A DNA stretch of 28,063 nucleotides. It comes from an uncultured Cryptobacterium sp. (lineage in GTDB: Bacteria; Actinomycetota; Coriobacteriia; Coriobacteriales; Eggerthellaceae). The number at the start of each line of letters is the position of its first letter. The first letter of the stretch is position 1. The DNA is taken from contig CATYOF010000019.1 of assembly GCA_958410215.1 (NCBI GenBank), positions 1-28,063 of the forward strand, read 5' to 3'. Below, in pieces: positions 8,524 through 16,799 of the stretch. The translations under genes and the position numbers were made by a program. Under the pieces are notes generated by a model, which did no database searches, had not been told where the DNA came from, and saw nothing but the letters and a program-made list of their open reading frames with translations.

Positions 8524-8721
8524 CACAGAAGAATATCTTTTGCATTCTTTCTAGCTTCGCTTACTTCACGCCTCAAGAAGGCAAAAGAACGTAGCGAAGC
8601 TAACGCACAAAAGGTATTCGCATCCCTCTATTTTCTGGCGCTAATCAGGGGCTACGTTTTTTACTAGCCTTCTTTCGGCGTGCGCTCAGAATAGAAAGCC
8701 TGCAAAAGATATTCTTCTGTG
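8524..8721. repeat. MITE-like hairpin element, copy 1 (198 bp)
   Basis: The element is bounded by a perfect 21-base inverted repeat: CACAGAAGAATATCTTTTGCA at the left end and its complement at the right. Inside, the arms continue to pair imperfectly (CTTTCTA, CACGCC, AAGAAGGC, ACGTAGC on both arms), so nearly the whole element can fold into one long stem. It contains no gene. A second copy, about 90% identical by eye, lies at 11451-11643 in the opposite orientation. It stands between the convergent SMR and murJ genes, where it could also act as a terminator for both strands. Confidence 0.88.
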
Positions 8722-8756
8722 CTTCCATATTTTTGATGATTACGTTCAAAATGTCA

Positions 8757-10385
8757 CTAGCGCGCATGCTTACCGCGTTTCTTTGGCAAGAAACGTCCAA
8801 AAAGCTTACGTCCTATGCGCTCCAAAACAGAAAATTCTTCAACACGTAAAACGCGGCACAGGCCAAAGGAAACAACCAGACCAACACATCCGGAAATTGC
8901 AAGAACGATAACTGCTTCAACAACAGCATTGATTGCAATACCTGCCAGCAAATAAGACAATCCGTTAGCGATAATGCCTGCAAGCACTGCGCCTATCAGA
9001 CCAGCTATTGCCGTCTTAACGAATACCGCAATGATGCCGCGATTACCATAGCTGCCCACTTTACTACGAACAATAAGAGAACAAATTACCATCATGATGG
9101 CGTAAAACGCCAAATCGGAAATAGGAATACCCGCTAGTCCAAGCACTCCAGGCTGGCACAAATACCAATACCCCGCTACCTGGCCCAAGCGAACTATGAA
9201 GTCGATAATCGCAAATTTCATAAAGCTGCGTAGCGCCGCAAACACACGATACATGTACATATATCCCGCATAGAACGGCAAGCTTACTACCCAAAGCGCA
9301 AGAATGCTCCCTACATTGGCAACTTCTTCTGCCGTGAAGGCACCCGCTTGAAAGAGCTGCATCAACGGCTGCGCCAAAGCGCCCACCAGAAATGCGAGCG
9401 GAATAATTAAAAAGAAAGTTGAACGCAAACCAGAACGGATAAAGCCCCTAAAACCATCCCAATCTTCCCTAGCAGCACAATCGGAAAGCTCGGTCAAAAG
9501 CGTAGTGGAAAGCGAAACTGCAATAACCCCATATGGCAACTGGTACCACGTCCACGCATAATTAAGCGTCGAAGGACCATTAGGTGCCGCTTCAAGCGAA
9601 AAAGCATTTCTGCAGCTAAAGGTAATCATGGTGCCCGCAATGTACAAAAACATAGGAGCTGCTACTTTGAGAGCCTCTACCAGCATAGGATCACGCAAAT
9701 TGATATGCGGCCTATAACGAAATCCTTGCTTTATCAGCGCAGGAATTTGTACGCCGAACTGACATAAAACACCTACTGAAGTACCAATTGCCAACCACCA
9801 AAGAGCAACTTCTTGGTCCCAGGCAGACAACGGCACAAAACCGAACATCACAATAGTAACCACGATGTTGTTAATAACAGGTGCTAATGATGGCATTAAA
9901 TAAGTACGTTCAGCGTTCAAGATACCAGTAATTACCGCACCCACGCCGTAGAGCAGAATCTGAATAGCAAAAATTCGGAAGAAAAAGATGGCAAGCTCTT
10001 TCGATTCTCCCTGATCAACCGTAAAGGTTTGTGTTTCAATTACCGCCGGAGAAAAGAACGAACAAGCTAAAGTCAAAAGGCCAAGTGCAATGATGGTAAT
10101 CGACAAAATATTAGAAGCAAAATCATAGGCCCCTTTATTGCCCTCTTTTTCTTTCATAAGCAAGTACAGAGGCAAAAACGCTGTTGCCAATACGCCCGAT
10201 GCTGCCAACTCATAAATCATTGCAGGCATGTTATAGGCAATTTGATAGGCTGACGTAAGCAAAGTATTGCCCAGAGCAAAGGCCATTGCCCAGGTACGAA
10301 GCAGGCCAGTAACGCGGGAACCTAGCGTACAAAGGGTAATCAAACCCGTGTTTTTTATAATGCTATCTTGTGAATCGTTTGCCAT
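8757..10385 (-). CDS. murJ: Lipid II flippase MurJ (MviN family)
   Basis: MurJ moves lipid-linked peptidoglycan precursor across the cytoplasmic membrane. The protein has 542 residues with about 13-14 hydrophobic helices, typical of the MOP-superfamily MviN/MurJ proteins. It opens with NTGLITLCTLGSRVTGLLRT, the usual first-helix block with the conserved arginine-rich loop, followed by ALGNTLLTSAYQIAYNMP. A basic tail (KLFGRFLPKKRGKHAR) ends the protein. The start is the ATG at 10383-10385, with GAGGAC just upstream. It is divergent from nadK, with only 61 bases between the two starts. Some actinobacterial MurJ proteins carry an added kinase-like domain; this one does not. Confidence 0.92.
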   Translation of the reverse strand: MANDSQDSIIKNTGLITLCTLGSRVTGLLRTWAMAFALGNTLLTSAYQIAYNMPAMIYELAASGVLATAFLPLYLLMKEKEGNKGAYDFASNILSITIIALGLLTLACSFFSPAVIETQTFTVDQGESKELAIFFFRIFAIQILLYGVGAVITGILNAERTYLMPSLAPVINNIVVTIVMFGFVPLSAWDQEVALWWLAIGTSVGVLCQFGVQIPALIKQGFRYRPHINLRDPMLVEALKVAAPMFLYIAGTMITFSCRNAFSLEAAPNGPSTLNYAWTWYQLPYGVIAVSLSTTLLTELSDCAAREDWDGFRGFIRSGLRSTFFLIIPLAFLVGALAQPLMQLFQAGAFTAEEVANVGSILALWVVSLPFYAGYMYMYRVFAALRSFMKFAIIDFIVRLGQVAGYWYLCQPGVLGLAGIPISDLAFYAIMMVICSLIVRSKVGSYGNRGIIAVFVKTAIAGLIGAVLAGIIANGLSYLLAGIAINAVVEAVIVLAISGCVGLVVSFGLCRVLRVEEFSVLERIGRKLFGRFLPKKRGKHAR

Positions 10386-10409
10386 ATGTCCTCGCGTTGC
10401 GTCTATAAT
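10379..10409 (+). promoter_or_regulatory. Candidate nadK promoter
   Basis: A perfect TATAAT at 10404-10409 lies 37 bases before the nadK start. TTGCCA at 10379-10384, overlapping the murJ start codon, is a five-of-six match to a -35 box, but the 19-base spacing is long. The overlap with the murJ start may link transcription of the two divergent genes. Confidence 0.45.
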
Positions 10410-10446
10410 TGATCGAATTCAATAGAACCATACTAAGGAAAAAATC

Positions 10447-11355
10447 ATGCGTGTTCTGATAGTTCGCAATAATTACAACCCTAAGGCTCTTGAATCAGCA
10501 TTGCTGTTAGAAGTATACCTGGCATCTCAAGGAGTGGAGTGTCGCGCTTACGATACCGACGATTTGCGCTCTTCTCTATCAATGAATGAGCCAGAAAAAG
10601 TTGATGATATAGATTCGTTTGATTTAGCAATCGTCTTAGGCGGCGATGGCACCATCCTTCGTACTGCTGCCCAAATTAAGTATCGCCGTATTCCTATTCT
10701 CGGCGTTAACTTTGGCCATCTTGGATTTATGGCAAACTCAAACGAAGACGGCATTATCCCTGTGGTAGCCGCTGCTCTAGCGGGCGATTTAACGGTTGAA
10801 CAACGTACTAACTTGCGTATTGATGTGTTTTATGAAGGCGACGACAACGTTGATCTTGACCCAGAAGCTTCTCCTACCGAAGGATCTTCGGCTCAGTTTT
10901 TTGCTCTCAATGAATTAGTTCTTGCCCGTGGTGCTCAGGGCCGCGTAATAGATTGTCGTTATGCCGTATCAGGTGAAATGGTAGCCGACGTTAAGGGCGA
11001 TGGCATTATTATTGCAACTGCAACCGGATCAACCGCCTACGCTTTATCTGCCGGTGGCCCACTGGTTGCCCCTGGTTATAGTGGCTTGGTGGTTGTACCT
11101 ATCGCGCCTCATTCGCTTCATTCTCGAGCCTTGGTAACGGGCCCCTCGGACGTAGCAGAAGTTTTTATGGATCCTTCAAGCGCCAATCGCGAAGCAACTA
11201 TGTTTATTGATGGCGAAATTATTCCCTCAGAACGTCCTATTCGCCGCGTAGTGGTACGTAAAGGCGATGAACCTACCATTTTGTTGCGCTACAAAGCAGA
11301 AACTTTTTACGGACGCACTTCACGCGTGTTCTTTTCTTCTGGACGAGACGATTAA
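10447..11355 (+). CDS. nadK: NAD kinase
   Basis: NAD kinase phosphorylates NAD to NADP in the cytoplasm. This is a 302-residue protein of normal length. The catalytic GGDGT lies at 65-69, followed by NFGHLGFM at 88-95, the NELVLARG block near 157-164 and the NAD-binding TATGSTAYALSAGGPLVAP segment near 195-213, all in the family's order. An acidic, poorly conserved insert separates the two lobes around residues 130-150. The ATG at 10447 has AAGGAA about 7 bases upstream. In many actinobacteria nadK adjoins recN and tlyA; here it stands alone, divergent from murJ, and is followed by hairpins. Confidence 0.95.
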   Translation: MRVLIVRNNYNPKALESALLLEVYLASQGVECRAYDTDDLRSSLSMNEPEKVDDIDSFDLAIVLGGDGTILRTAAQIKYRRIPILGVNFGHLGFMANSNEDGIIPVVAAALAGDLTVEQRTNLRIDVFYEGDDNVDLDPEASPTEGSSAQFFALNELVLARGAQGRVIDCRYAVSGEMVADVKGDGIIIATATGSTAYALSAGGPLVAPGYSGLVVVPIAPHSLHSRALVTGPSDVAEVFMDPSSANREATMFIDGEIIPSERPIRRVVVRKGDEPTILLRYKAETFYGRTSRVFFSSGRDD

Positions 11356-11382
11356 TAATCAGCATCATTAGGGCAAATTGGA

Positions 11383-11445
11383 ATAGTGTTTTCTAGTAGG
11401 AAGCATGCGCGCTGGTAGTATTTCCTGGCAAGAAGCAAACACTAT
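11383..11445. repeat. Imperfect 63-base palindrome after nadK
   Basis: ATAGTGTTT at 11383-11391 pairs with AAACACTAT at 11437-11445, and a shorter inner pair GGAA/TTCC lies between. It begins 27 bases after the nadK stop and ends just before the second hairpin element. It could be a nadK terminator or the remnant of another small repeat; there is no T-run. Confidence 0.5.
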
Positions 11446-11450
11446 AAAAG

Positions 11451-11643
11451 GCATAAGAATATCTTTGTATTCTTGCTATCCTGAACGCACGCCGAAAGAA
11501 GGCCGGTAAAAACGTAGCCTTTGATTAGCGCCAGAAAATAGAGGGATGTGAACACCTTTTGTGCGTTAGCTTCGCTACGTTATTTTGCCTTCTTGAGGCG
11601 TGAAGCAAGCGAAGCTAGCAAGAATGTAAAGATATTCTTATGC
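11451..11643. repeat. MITE-like hairpin element, copy 2 (193 bp, inverted relative to copy 1)
   Basis: The reverse complement of this stretch matches 8524-8721 along its length, about 90% by eye. Examples are the shared blocks GCTAGCTTCGCTT or CTAGCTTCGCTT, CACGCCTCAAGAAGGCAAAA and CATCCCTCTATTTTCTGGCG. It has its own perfect 16-base terminal inverted repeat, GCATAAGAATATCTTT. Its outer bases differ from copy 1, but in the same way on both arms. It lies between the convergent nadK and map genes and has no coding capacity. Confidence 0.88.
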
Positions 11644-11648
11644 AATTA

Positions 11649-11678
11649 ATTGCCCCTCCAGGATATTCTCTGAAGGGG
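11649..11678 (-). terminator. Hairpin at the 3' end of map
   Basis: GCCCCTCCAG and CTGAAGGGGC pair over ten positions with one wobble, 30 bases beyond the map stop. A strong T-run is missing on either strand, so termination is probable rather than certain. Confidence 0.55.
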
Positions 11679-11708
11679 CAGAAAACGCAAAACTTTTTTG
11701 ATTACTTA

Positions 11709-12518
11709 TTAATTGTTCTTTGGCTCCACAGGGCGCCTGTAATCGGGTTCGACCGTCAACAAACGGGGACCATCTTCGGTAATTGCAATGGTTTTTTCAA
11801 AGTGAGCCGATGGCTTGCCATCACGTGTTACCACCAGCCAGCCATCACTCATTACCTTGGTGCGATAAGTGCCAATGTTAATCATGGGCTCAATAGCAAT
11901 AACCATACCAGGCTCAAGCTTCATACCGTGATGCTTGCGTCCATAGTTGGGAACATTAGGCTCTTCATGCATGTTGCGTCCCACGCCATGACCCACATAT
12001 TCACGCACAACACCATAGCCTGCCTTTTCGGCAATTTCCTGAATCGCATGGCCAATATCGCCTAAATGGTTGCCGGGACGAGCAGCTTCAATACCCGCCC
12101 ACATGCATTGTTCCGTAACTTCAAGTAAACGCTGTTTTTCAGGCGAAATTTTACCAACGGGGAAGGTCCAAGCATTATCGCCTACCCATCCACCAACAAT
12201 TGCGCCGGTATCAACGGAGAGGATATCTCCCTCCTGCAAGATAACGTTTTTTGAGGGAATGCCATGTACAATCTGCTCGTTAATGGAAGCGCAAATTGAT
12301 CCAGGAAATCCACCGTAACCCTTAAACGCAGGAATACCGCCTTCCATGCGAATAAGCATTTCTGCCAAATGATCCAACTCTTCCGTGGAAATACCTGGCT
12401 GCACGCGAGCACCCACTTCACGCAGTACTTTTGCTGATAAACGACCCGCTTCTGCCATTTCTTCAATTTCCTGCGGACTTTTCAAAATTACCCCATTGCG
12501 GGATCTTCCAAGACTCAT
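11709..12518 (-). CDS. map: Type I methionine aminopeptidase
   Basis: This metalloenzyme removes the initiator methionine from new proteins. The 269-residue length fits a type I enzyme. All five metal ligands can be placed: D103 (SVDTGA), D114 (VGDNAW), H177 (GHGVGR), E210 (AIEPM) and E241 (HFEKT), with the substrate-side histidine at about 85 (VHGIP). There is no N-terminal SH3-binding or zinc-finger extension, only a short lead. The ATG at 12516-12518 has AGAGG about 9 bases upstream. The gene stands alone between convergent nadK and divergent capA-like genes, not in the usual secY-adk-map cluster, so the genome may hold a second copy. Confidence 0.96.
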   Translation of the reverse strand: MSLGRSRNGVILKSPQEIEEMAEAGRLSAKVLREVGARVQPGISTEELDHLAEMLIRMEGGIPAFKGYGGFPGSICASINEQIVHGIPSKNVILQEGDILSVDTGAIVGGWVGDNAWTFPVGKISPEKQRLLEVTEQCMWAGIEAARPGNHLGDIGHAIQEIAEKAGYGVVREYVGHGVGRNMHEEPNVPNYGRKHHGMKLEPGMVIAIEPMINIGTYRTKVMSDGWLVVTRDGKPSAHFEKTIAITEDGPRLLTVEPDYRRPVEPKNN

Positions 12519-12642
12519 AACGTTAAACCTCTTTCTAATCTTTCGAGGCTAGAATACACCCTCTGCCAAATATGCGAAAGCTAAAACACATAATGCCTGC
12601 TCTAGGTTATGATGTGTCCATACATTTTATACAAGGAGAATC

Positions 12643-14409
12643 ATGAACAACCGAACCCCACGCCCTCGCCACACTTCATCGGATCCACGCGCGAGGCAGC
12701 GCAATGTTATAGACGGAAGACCAATTCCTAGACGACGTTCATCCGACCCTACTTCATCGGCATCGGATGGATATTTTGACCGTTCATGCATTTCCGCAGA
12801 TGACGCTGCGCGCGTTTCAAGAAACGGTACCCAAAGAACGCCCTTGCCTGATCCATTAGAACAATCACCTCGCTCGTCTCAAGCGGCTCGTTCATCGCAA
12901 ACACCCCGCTCGTCACAAGTATCTCGTTCACCTTCCCGCCGTCGAGAACAGGCGGGGTATTATAGCGATCCCCTTGCTGATCAGCCAAGTGAATCCTTCG
13001 CACGCCAAAACCAAGAACCGATCCAAAACCAGCCTTCCTGGTATGATCCTAATCGCGCTGGCGCCTCGCGCGATCCTCGCGCAACTCTTGATGCCAGTCT
13101 GGAAAATCCACGCTGGCATTCTCGAAACGAGCATGATGTCTATGTGGGCAAACGTCGTTCTTTTGGCGGAAGTAACGGATATGTCAGAGGCAATCGACCT
13201 TTAAACGATGGTGTTCGTTTTTCTTCAGGATCACGCACAACCTCAAAGCTGCCGTTTCTTATCGGTGGCGGCATCGTGGTGCTTGTTCTTCTTATTGTGC
13301 TTATCGTGAATGTGGTTAATGCCCTCACCGCGCCGCAACAACCCGCACAAGAAGATGCGCTTCCTGTTTCAGAAAGCGCTCCCACTTCAACATCCCTCAC
13401 TATTTCCTTTGCAGGTGACTGCACCTTAGGCACCGATTCAAGCTTTGATCCATCCACAAGCTTTAACGCGGTATATAACGACGTTGACGATCCTGCCTAT
13501 TTCATGAAAAACGTTGCAAGTATCTTCGGCTCGGACGATTACACCGTGGTAAACATGGAAGGCACCCTTACAGAATCCGATTCGCGCCAAGATAAGACCT
13601 TCGCCTTCAAGGGCCCCGCTGAATACACCGATATTTTGAAATCGGGCAATATCGAAGCAGCATCCCTTGCCAACAATCACTCCCACGACTATGGCGATCA
13701 AAGCTATACCGATACCATTGAAGCGCTTGACGCAGCAGGCATTACTAATTTTGGTTACGATCGCATTGCCTATGCTGATGTTAAAGGGATCAAAGTCGCC
13801 CTTATTGGCACCTACATGCTTGCCGAAGGACTTGATATCAAAGACGAAATGGTAGCCAATATCAACGCCGCCAAAAGCGAAGGTGCGCAAATCATTATTG
13901 TCTTCACCCATTGGGGAATTGAAAAAGAAACTGTTCCGGGCGCAGATCAAGTTGAGTTGGGACACGCCGCCATCGATGCGGGCGCCACCATTGTGGTAGG
14001 GTCGCACCCTCATGTTATTCAGGGTTACGAAAAATATAATGGTCGCTATATTGTGTATAGCCTTGGCAATTTCTGCTTTGGTGGAAATAAGAATCCCAGC
14101 GACAAGGACTGCATGATTTTCCAACAAACCTTTACCGTTACGGGCAACGATGTTGTAACGGATGATTCAATCAACGTAATTCCCTGCTCCATTTCTTCGT
14201 CTTCTAGTAGCAACAACTACCAGCCTACTCCCGCAGAAGGCAATGAAACAGACCGCATTTTGGCAAAAATCGAAGAAAGCAACGAAAGCATTCAAGTAGT
14301 ATCTGCTGAAGTTTCGGGAGAATCATCTGCTCAAGATGATTCGGCAAGCCAAGATGATTCATCTGGACAAGATGGTTCCTCGGGTAATTCATCAAGCCAG
14401 GCATGGTAA
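12643..14409 (+). CDS. Membrane-anchored CapA-family (PGA_cap) metallophosphatase-like protein
   Basis: This 588-residue protein has three parts. Residues 1-203 are hydrophilic, rich in Arg, Ser and Pro, with short repeats of the type RSSQ-x-x around 77-95. One membrane helix follows at about 204-229 with a basic residue before it, giving an N-in topology. The outer CapA domain (about 250-500) has AGDCTLG, NMEGTLT (304-310), NNHSHD (344-349), THWG (422-425), GSHPHV (453-458) and SLGNF (473-477), the metal-site pattern of CapA/PgsA proteins. The C-terminal 70 residues are Ser/Asp/Gln-rich with QDDSS-like repeats. CapA-like proteins are linked to poly-gamma-glutamate capsule, but no capB or capC homologue is near, so the substrate is unknown. 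AAGGAG precedes the ATG. Confidence 0.88.
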   Translation: MNNRTPRPRHTSSDPRARQRNVIDGRPIPRRRSSDPTSSASDGYFDRSCISADDAARVSRNGTQRTPLPDPLEQSPRSSQAARSSQTPRSSQVSRSPSRRREQAGYYSDPLADQPSESFARQNQEPIQNQPSWYDPNRAGASRDPRATLDASLENPRWHSRNEHDVYVGKRRSFGGSNGYVRGNRPLNDGVRFSSGSRTTSKLPFLIGGGIVVLVLLIVLIVNVVNALTAPQQPAQEDALPVSESAPTSTSLTISFAGDCTLGTDSSFDPSTSFNAVYNDVDDPAYFMKNVASIFGSDDYTVVNMEGTLTESDSRQDKTFAFKGPAEYTDILKSGNIEAASLANNHSHDYGDQSYTDTIEALDAAGITNFGYDRIAYADVKGIKVALIGTYMLAEGLDIKDEMVANINAAKSEGAQIIIVFTHWGIEKETVPGADQVELGHAAIDAGATIVVGSHPHVIQGYEKYNGRYIVYSLGNFCFGGNKNPSDKDCMIFQQTFTVTGNDVVTDDSINVIPCSISSSSSSNNYQPTPAEGNETDRILAKIEESNESIQVVSAEVSGESSAQDDSASQDDSSGQDGSSGNSSSQAW

Positions 14410-14453
14410 AGGACTTACGCCTTTTAGACCTTTAATCCAAAAATGAGGCATTC

Positions 14454-15536
14454 ATGACTTCTAAAAACCTTCACTCCCTGCACAAGCTACCTCGCACTAT
14501 AGAGATAGCTTCCGATGGAAGATCGGTGCGCATTATCAACCAGACCAAGCTTCCCTATGAGTTATCTTTTATAGAAATAACCCAATGGGAACGAATGGTT
14601 GAAGCCATTCAGCGTCTTGAGATTCGTGGCGCCCCTGCCTTGGGAGTCGCTGGAGCTGCCGCCATTGGTATTTTTATTACTTATGAGGCCCCTTGCCTCA
14701 ATCCGGTAGATTTCCTTGATCGCCTTGAAGTAGTTCGAAACCATGTGGCTAATGCTCGCCCTACTGCTGTTAATTTGTCATGGGGAACCAATCGTGCTGC
14801 CAAGGTTGCCCATACAACATTTCAACAGCTTGTTAATGAAACACTTCCCGATGCTGAACTTTATTCCCGTGTATGCAAAGCGGTAACTTCCGAAGTTGCC
14901 GCTATACAGCAAGAAGATGAAGCATGTTGTCGATCAATTGGCACCTATGGAGCTGCTCTCTTGCCAAGCCAGGCGACAGTCCTCACTCATTGCAATGCCG
15001 GATCGCTTGCGACCTCGTTTTTCGGTACTGCCCTTGGGATAATTTATGCCTCATTCGAACAGGAAAAAATCGTACGCGTCTACGCCGACGAAACACGCCC
15101 TGTTGGACAGGGTGCTCGTCTTACTGTATGGGAGCTTGCACAAGTCGGTGTTCCCACTACACTCATCTGCGACAATATGGCAGCAAGTCTTATGGCTCAG
15201 GGAGAAATTGATGCCGTTATTGTGGGGGCAGATCGCATTTGTGCCAACGGCGATACTGCAAACAAAATTGGAACCTACGGGTTAGCAGTTCTTGCGCACT
15301 ACCATCACATTCCCTTCTACGTCGCAGCGCCATGTTCCACCTTCGATTTTAATCTTACGTGCGGTTCAGAAATAAACATCGAACAACGAAACCCCGAAGA
15401 AGTGCTCCCCCGTGCTATTAAAGGAGTAGACATTTATAATCCGGCCTTTGATATAACACCTGCAGAATTAATTAGTGCTTTCATTACCGAAAAAGGCGTG
15501 TATACCCCTTCGCAGGTTGAGTTGCTCAATTCTTAA
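14454..15536 (+). CDS. mtnA: S-methyl-5-thioribose-1-phosphate isomerase
   Basis: MtnA converts 5-methylthioribose 1-phosphate to the ribulose form in methionine salvage, and can also act in 5-deoxyribose salvage. The protein has 360 residues and is related to eIF2B subunits. The signature LEIRGAPALGVAGA spans 56-69. The active-site cysteine is C180 (THCNAGSLAT) and the acid is D260 (GADRICANGDTANKIGTY), matching Cys160 and Asp240 of the B. subtilis enzyme. The ATG at 14454 follows capA by 44 bases, so cotranscription is possible. No other salvage gene (mtnK, mtnN, mtnB) is nearby, which makes the pathway it serves uncertain. A hairpin terminator follows. Confidence 0.93.
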   Translation: MTSKNLHSLHKLPRTIEIASDGRSVRIINQTKLPYELSFIEITQWERMVEAIQRLEIRGAPALGVAGAAAIGIFITYEAPCLNPVDFLDRLEVVRNHVANARPTAVNLSWGTNRAAKVAHTTFQQLVNETLPDAELYSRVCKAVTSEVAAIQQEDEACCRSIGTYGAALLPSQATVLTHCNAGSLATSFFGTALGIIYASFEQEKIVRVYADETRPVGQGARLTVWELAQVGVPTTLICDNMAASLMAQGEIDAVIVGADRICANGDTANKIGTYGLAVLAHYHHIPFYVAAPCSTFDFNLTCGSEINIEQRNPEEVLPRAIKGVDIYNPAFDITPAELISAFITEKGVYTPSQVELLNS

Positions 15537-15579
15537 GAGAAGCATAAGAATTACCATTCCAAATCTGCGAACTTGCATA

Positions 15580-15620
15580 ATAGCGTTATATAAGCGAAAG
15601 CTTCCCGCTATCTTTCCTTT
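15580..15620 (+). terminator. Likely mtnA terminator
   Basis: ATAGCG at 15580-15585 pairs with CGCTAT at 15606-15611, with an inner AGCGAAAGCT tetraloop stem, and is followed by CTTTCCTTT. It lies about 45 bases after the mtnA stop. The remaining bases up to the next gene (15621-15780) hold nothing recognisable. Confidence 0.6.
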
Positions 15621-15786
15621 GCATACAACGGCACAAACTATTCGTCCCTTACCAATAAACAATCATAGACAAAATAGCCTTGAAGCTTTCACGATCAGTT
15701 TCCGCCATCCCTTAGCTTTAACGATGGCGTACAATAAATTTCGAAATATTTGCAAAATACTTTGTAACGCCTGAAAGGAATAACGC

Positions 15787-16629
15787 ATGGATACCCCTGT
15801 ATGGCTTATCACTGGCGCAAGCCGAGGATTCGGTTACGAATTCGCCCATGCTGCGCTATCGCATGGATGCCGCGTAGTAGCAACCGCACGCAAACCCGAA
15901 GCAGTGACTGCAGCACTCGGAGAACAAGAAAACTTGCTTCCTGTTGCGCTCGACGTTACCAACCAAGAGCAAATTGATGCCGCCATCAAAACAGCAATCG
16001 ATACCTTTGGACGCATTGACGTTCTCGTCAACAATGCAGGATATGGCATTTTTGGTGCTCTTGAAGAACTGAGCGACAAAGAAACCCGTGCCATTTTTAA
16101 CACCAATGTATTTGGCACACTCAATGTAACTCGCGGCGTATTACCCTACATGCGTGCTCAGCAATCAGGCCGTATTGTTATGCTTGGTTCTATTGCAAGT
16201 TTTGCCTGCGATCCGGGCGGATCGCTCTATGATGGCGGCAAAGCAGTTTTAGCTTCTATCAGCGAAGTACTTTCCCTTGAAATGAAACCTTTCGGCATCG
16301 AAAGCATGGTTATTTTGCCAGGTATGTTCCGAACTAATTTCTTCGACGGGTCTTCTATTAAGCGCCCTGAACATACTTTGCCGGTCTATGATGACAGCCC
16401 CGCCCGCAGCGCCGAAGACTACTGCTTGGGTCATAACTATCAGCAACACGGCGATCCTGCAAAAGCAGCCGAATTGGTGTATCAGGTAGTTTCCTCGCCC
16501 GACCCTATGCCGCTTTGGCTTCCTCTGGGCAAGGATGCCATTAAGAAGTTTGAAAAGAAGTTCACGCGCATGATCGAAGCCATTCAGCCCTACAAAGAGG
16601 CTGCTTCAGATCTGTTTATCGACGAATAA
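15787..16629 (+). CDS. Short-chain dehydrogenase/reductase, classical type
   Basis: This is a 280-residue NAD(P)-dependent oxidoreductase of the classical SDR family. The cofactor motif TGASRGFG lies at 9-16, with NNAGYG near 86-91. The catalytic triad is a serine in LGSIAS (near 137-142) and the Y-x3-K pair in YDGGK (near 153-157). ARK after the second strand, with a basic residue, hints at NADP preference. No signal peptide or membrane segment is seen. AAAGGA lies about 7 bases before the ATG. It is a single-gene unit between terminator-like hairpins, so neighbours do not suggest a substrate; members of this subgroup are often annotated only as SDR oxidoreductases. Confidence 0.88.
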   Translation: MDTPVWLITGASRGFGYEFAHAALSHGCRVVATARKPEAVTAALGEQENLLPVALDVTNQEQIDAAIKTAIDTFGRIDVLVNNAGYGIFGALEELSDKETRAIFNTNVFGTLNVTRGVLPYMRAQQSGRIVMLGSIASFACDPGGSLYDGGKAVLASISEVLSLEMKPFGIESMVILPGMFRTNFFDGSSIKRPEHTLPVYDDSPARSAEDYCLGHNYQQHGDPAKAAELVYQVVSSPDPMPLWLPLGKDAIKKFEKKFTRMIEAIQPYKEAASDLFIDE

Positions 16630-16678
16630 TATTTTTTATTCGATAGTATCTACGCATCATCCGTAACGGAAGCTTCAA

Positions 16679-16719
16679 AGCGCGTATGCTTTTGGAATAC
16701 AAAAGAAAAGCTGCGCGCT
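16679..16719. terminator. Hairpin between convergent SDR and FUSC genes
   Basis: AGCGCGTATGCTTTT and AAAAGCTGCGCGCT form an imperfect stem with an A/T-rich loop, and a second small perfect stem (TGCAGC/GCTGCA) follows at 16728-16742. They stand between two converging genes and probably stop transcription from one or both sides. Confidence 0.5.
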
Positions 16720-16799
16720 TATCTTATTGCAGCGTTGCTGCAGTCCCCTTGCTCATTAGAGGCAGTGCTTTTAACTCCAAATAAAACGAACTTTTAGCA

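Noticed and set aside
13438..14127. 229-codon minus-strand frame inside the capA-like gene
   Set aside because: It is an antisense shadow of the conserved CapA domain, and no motif or start signal supports it.
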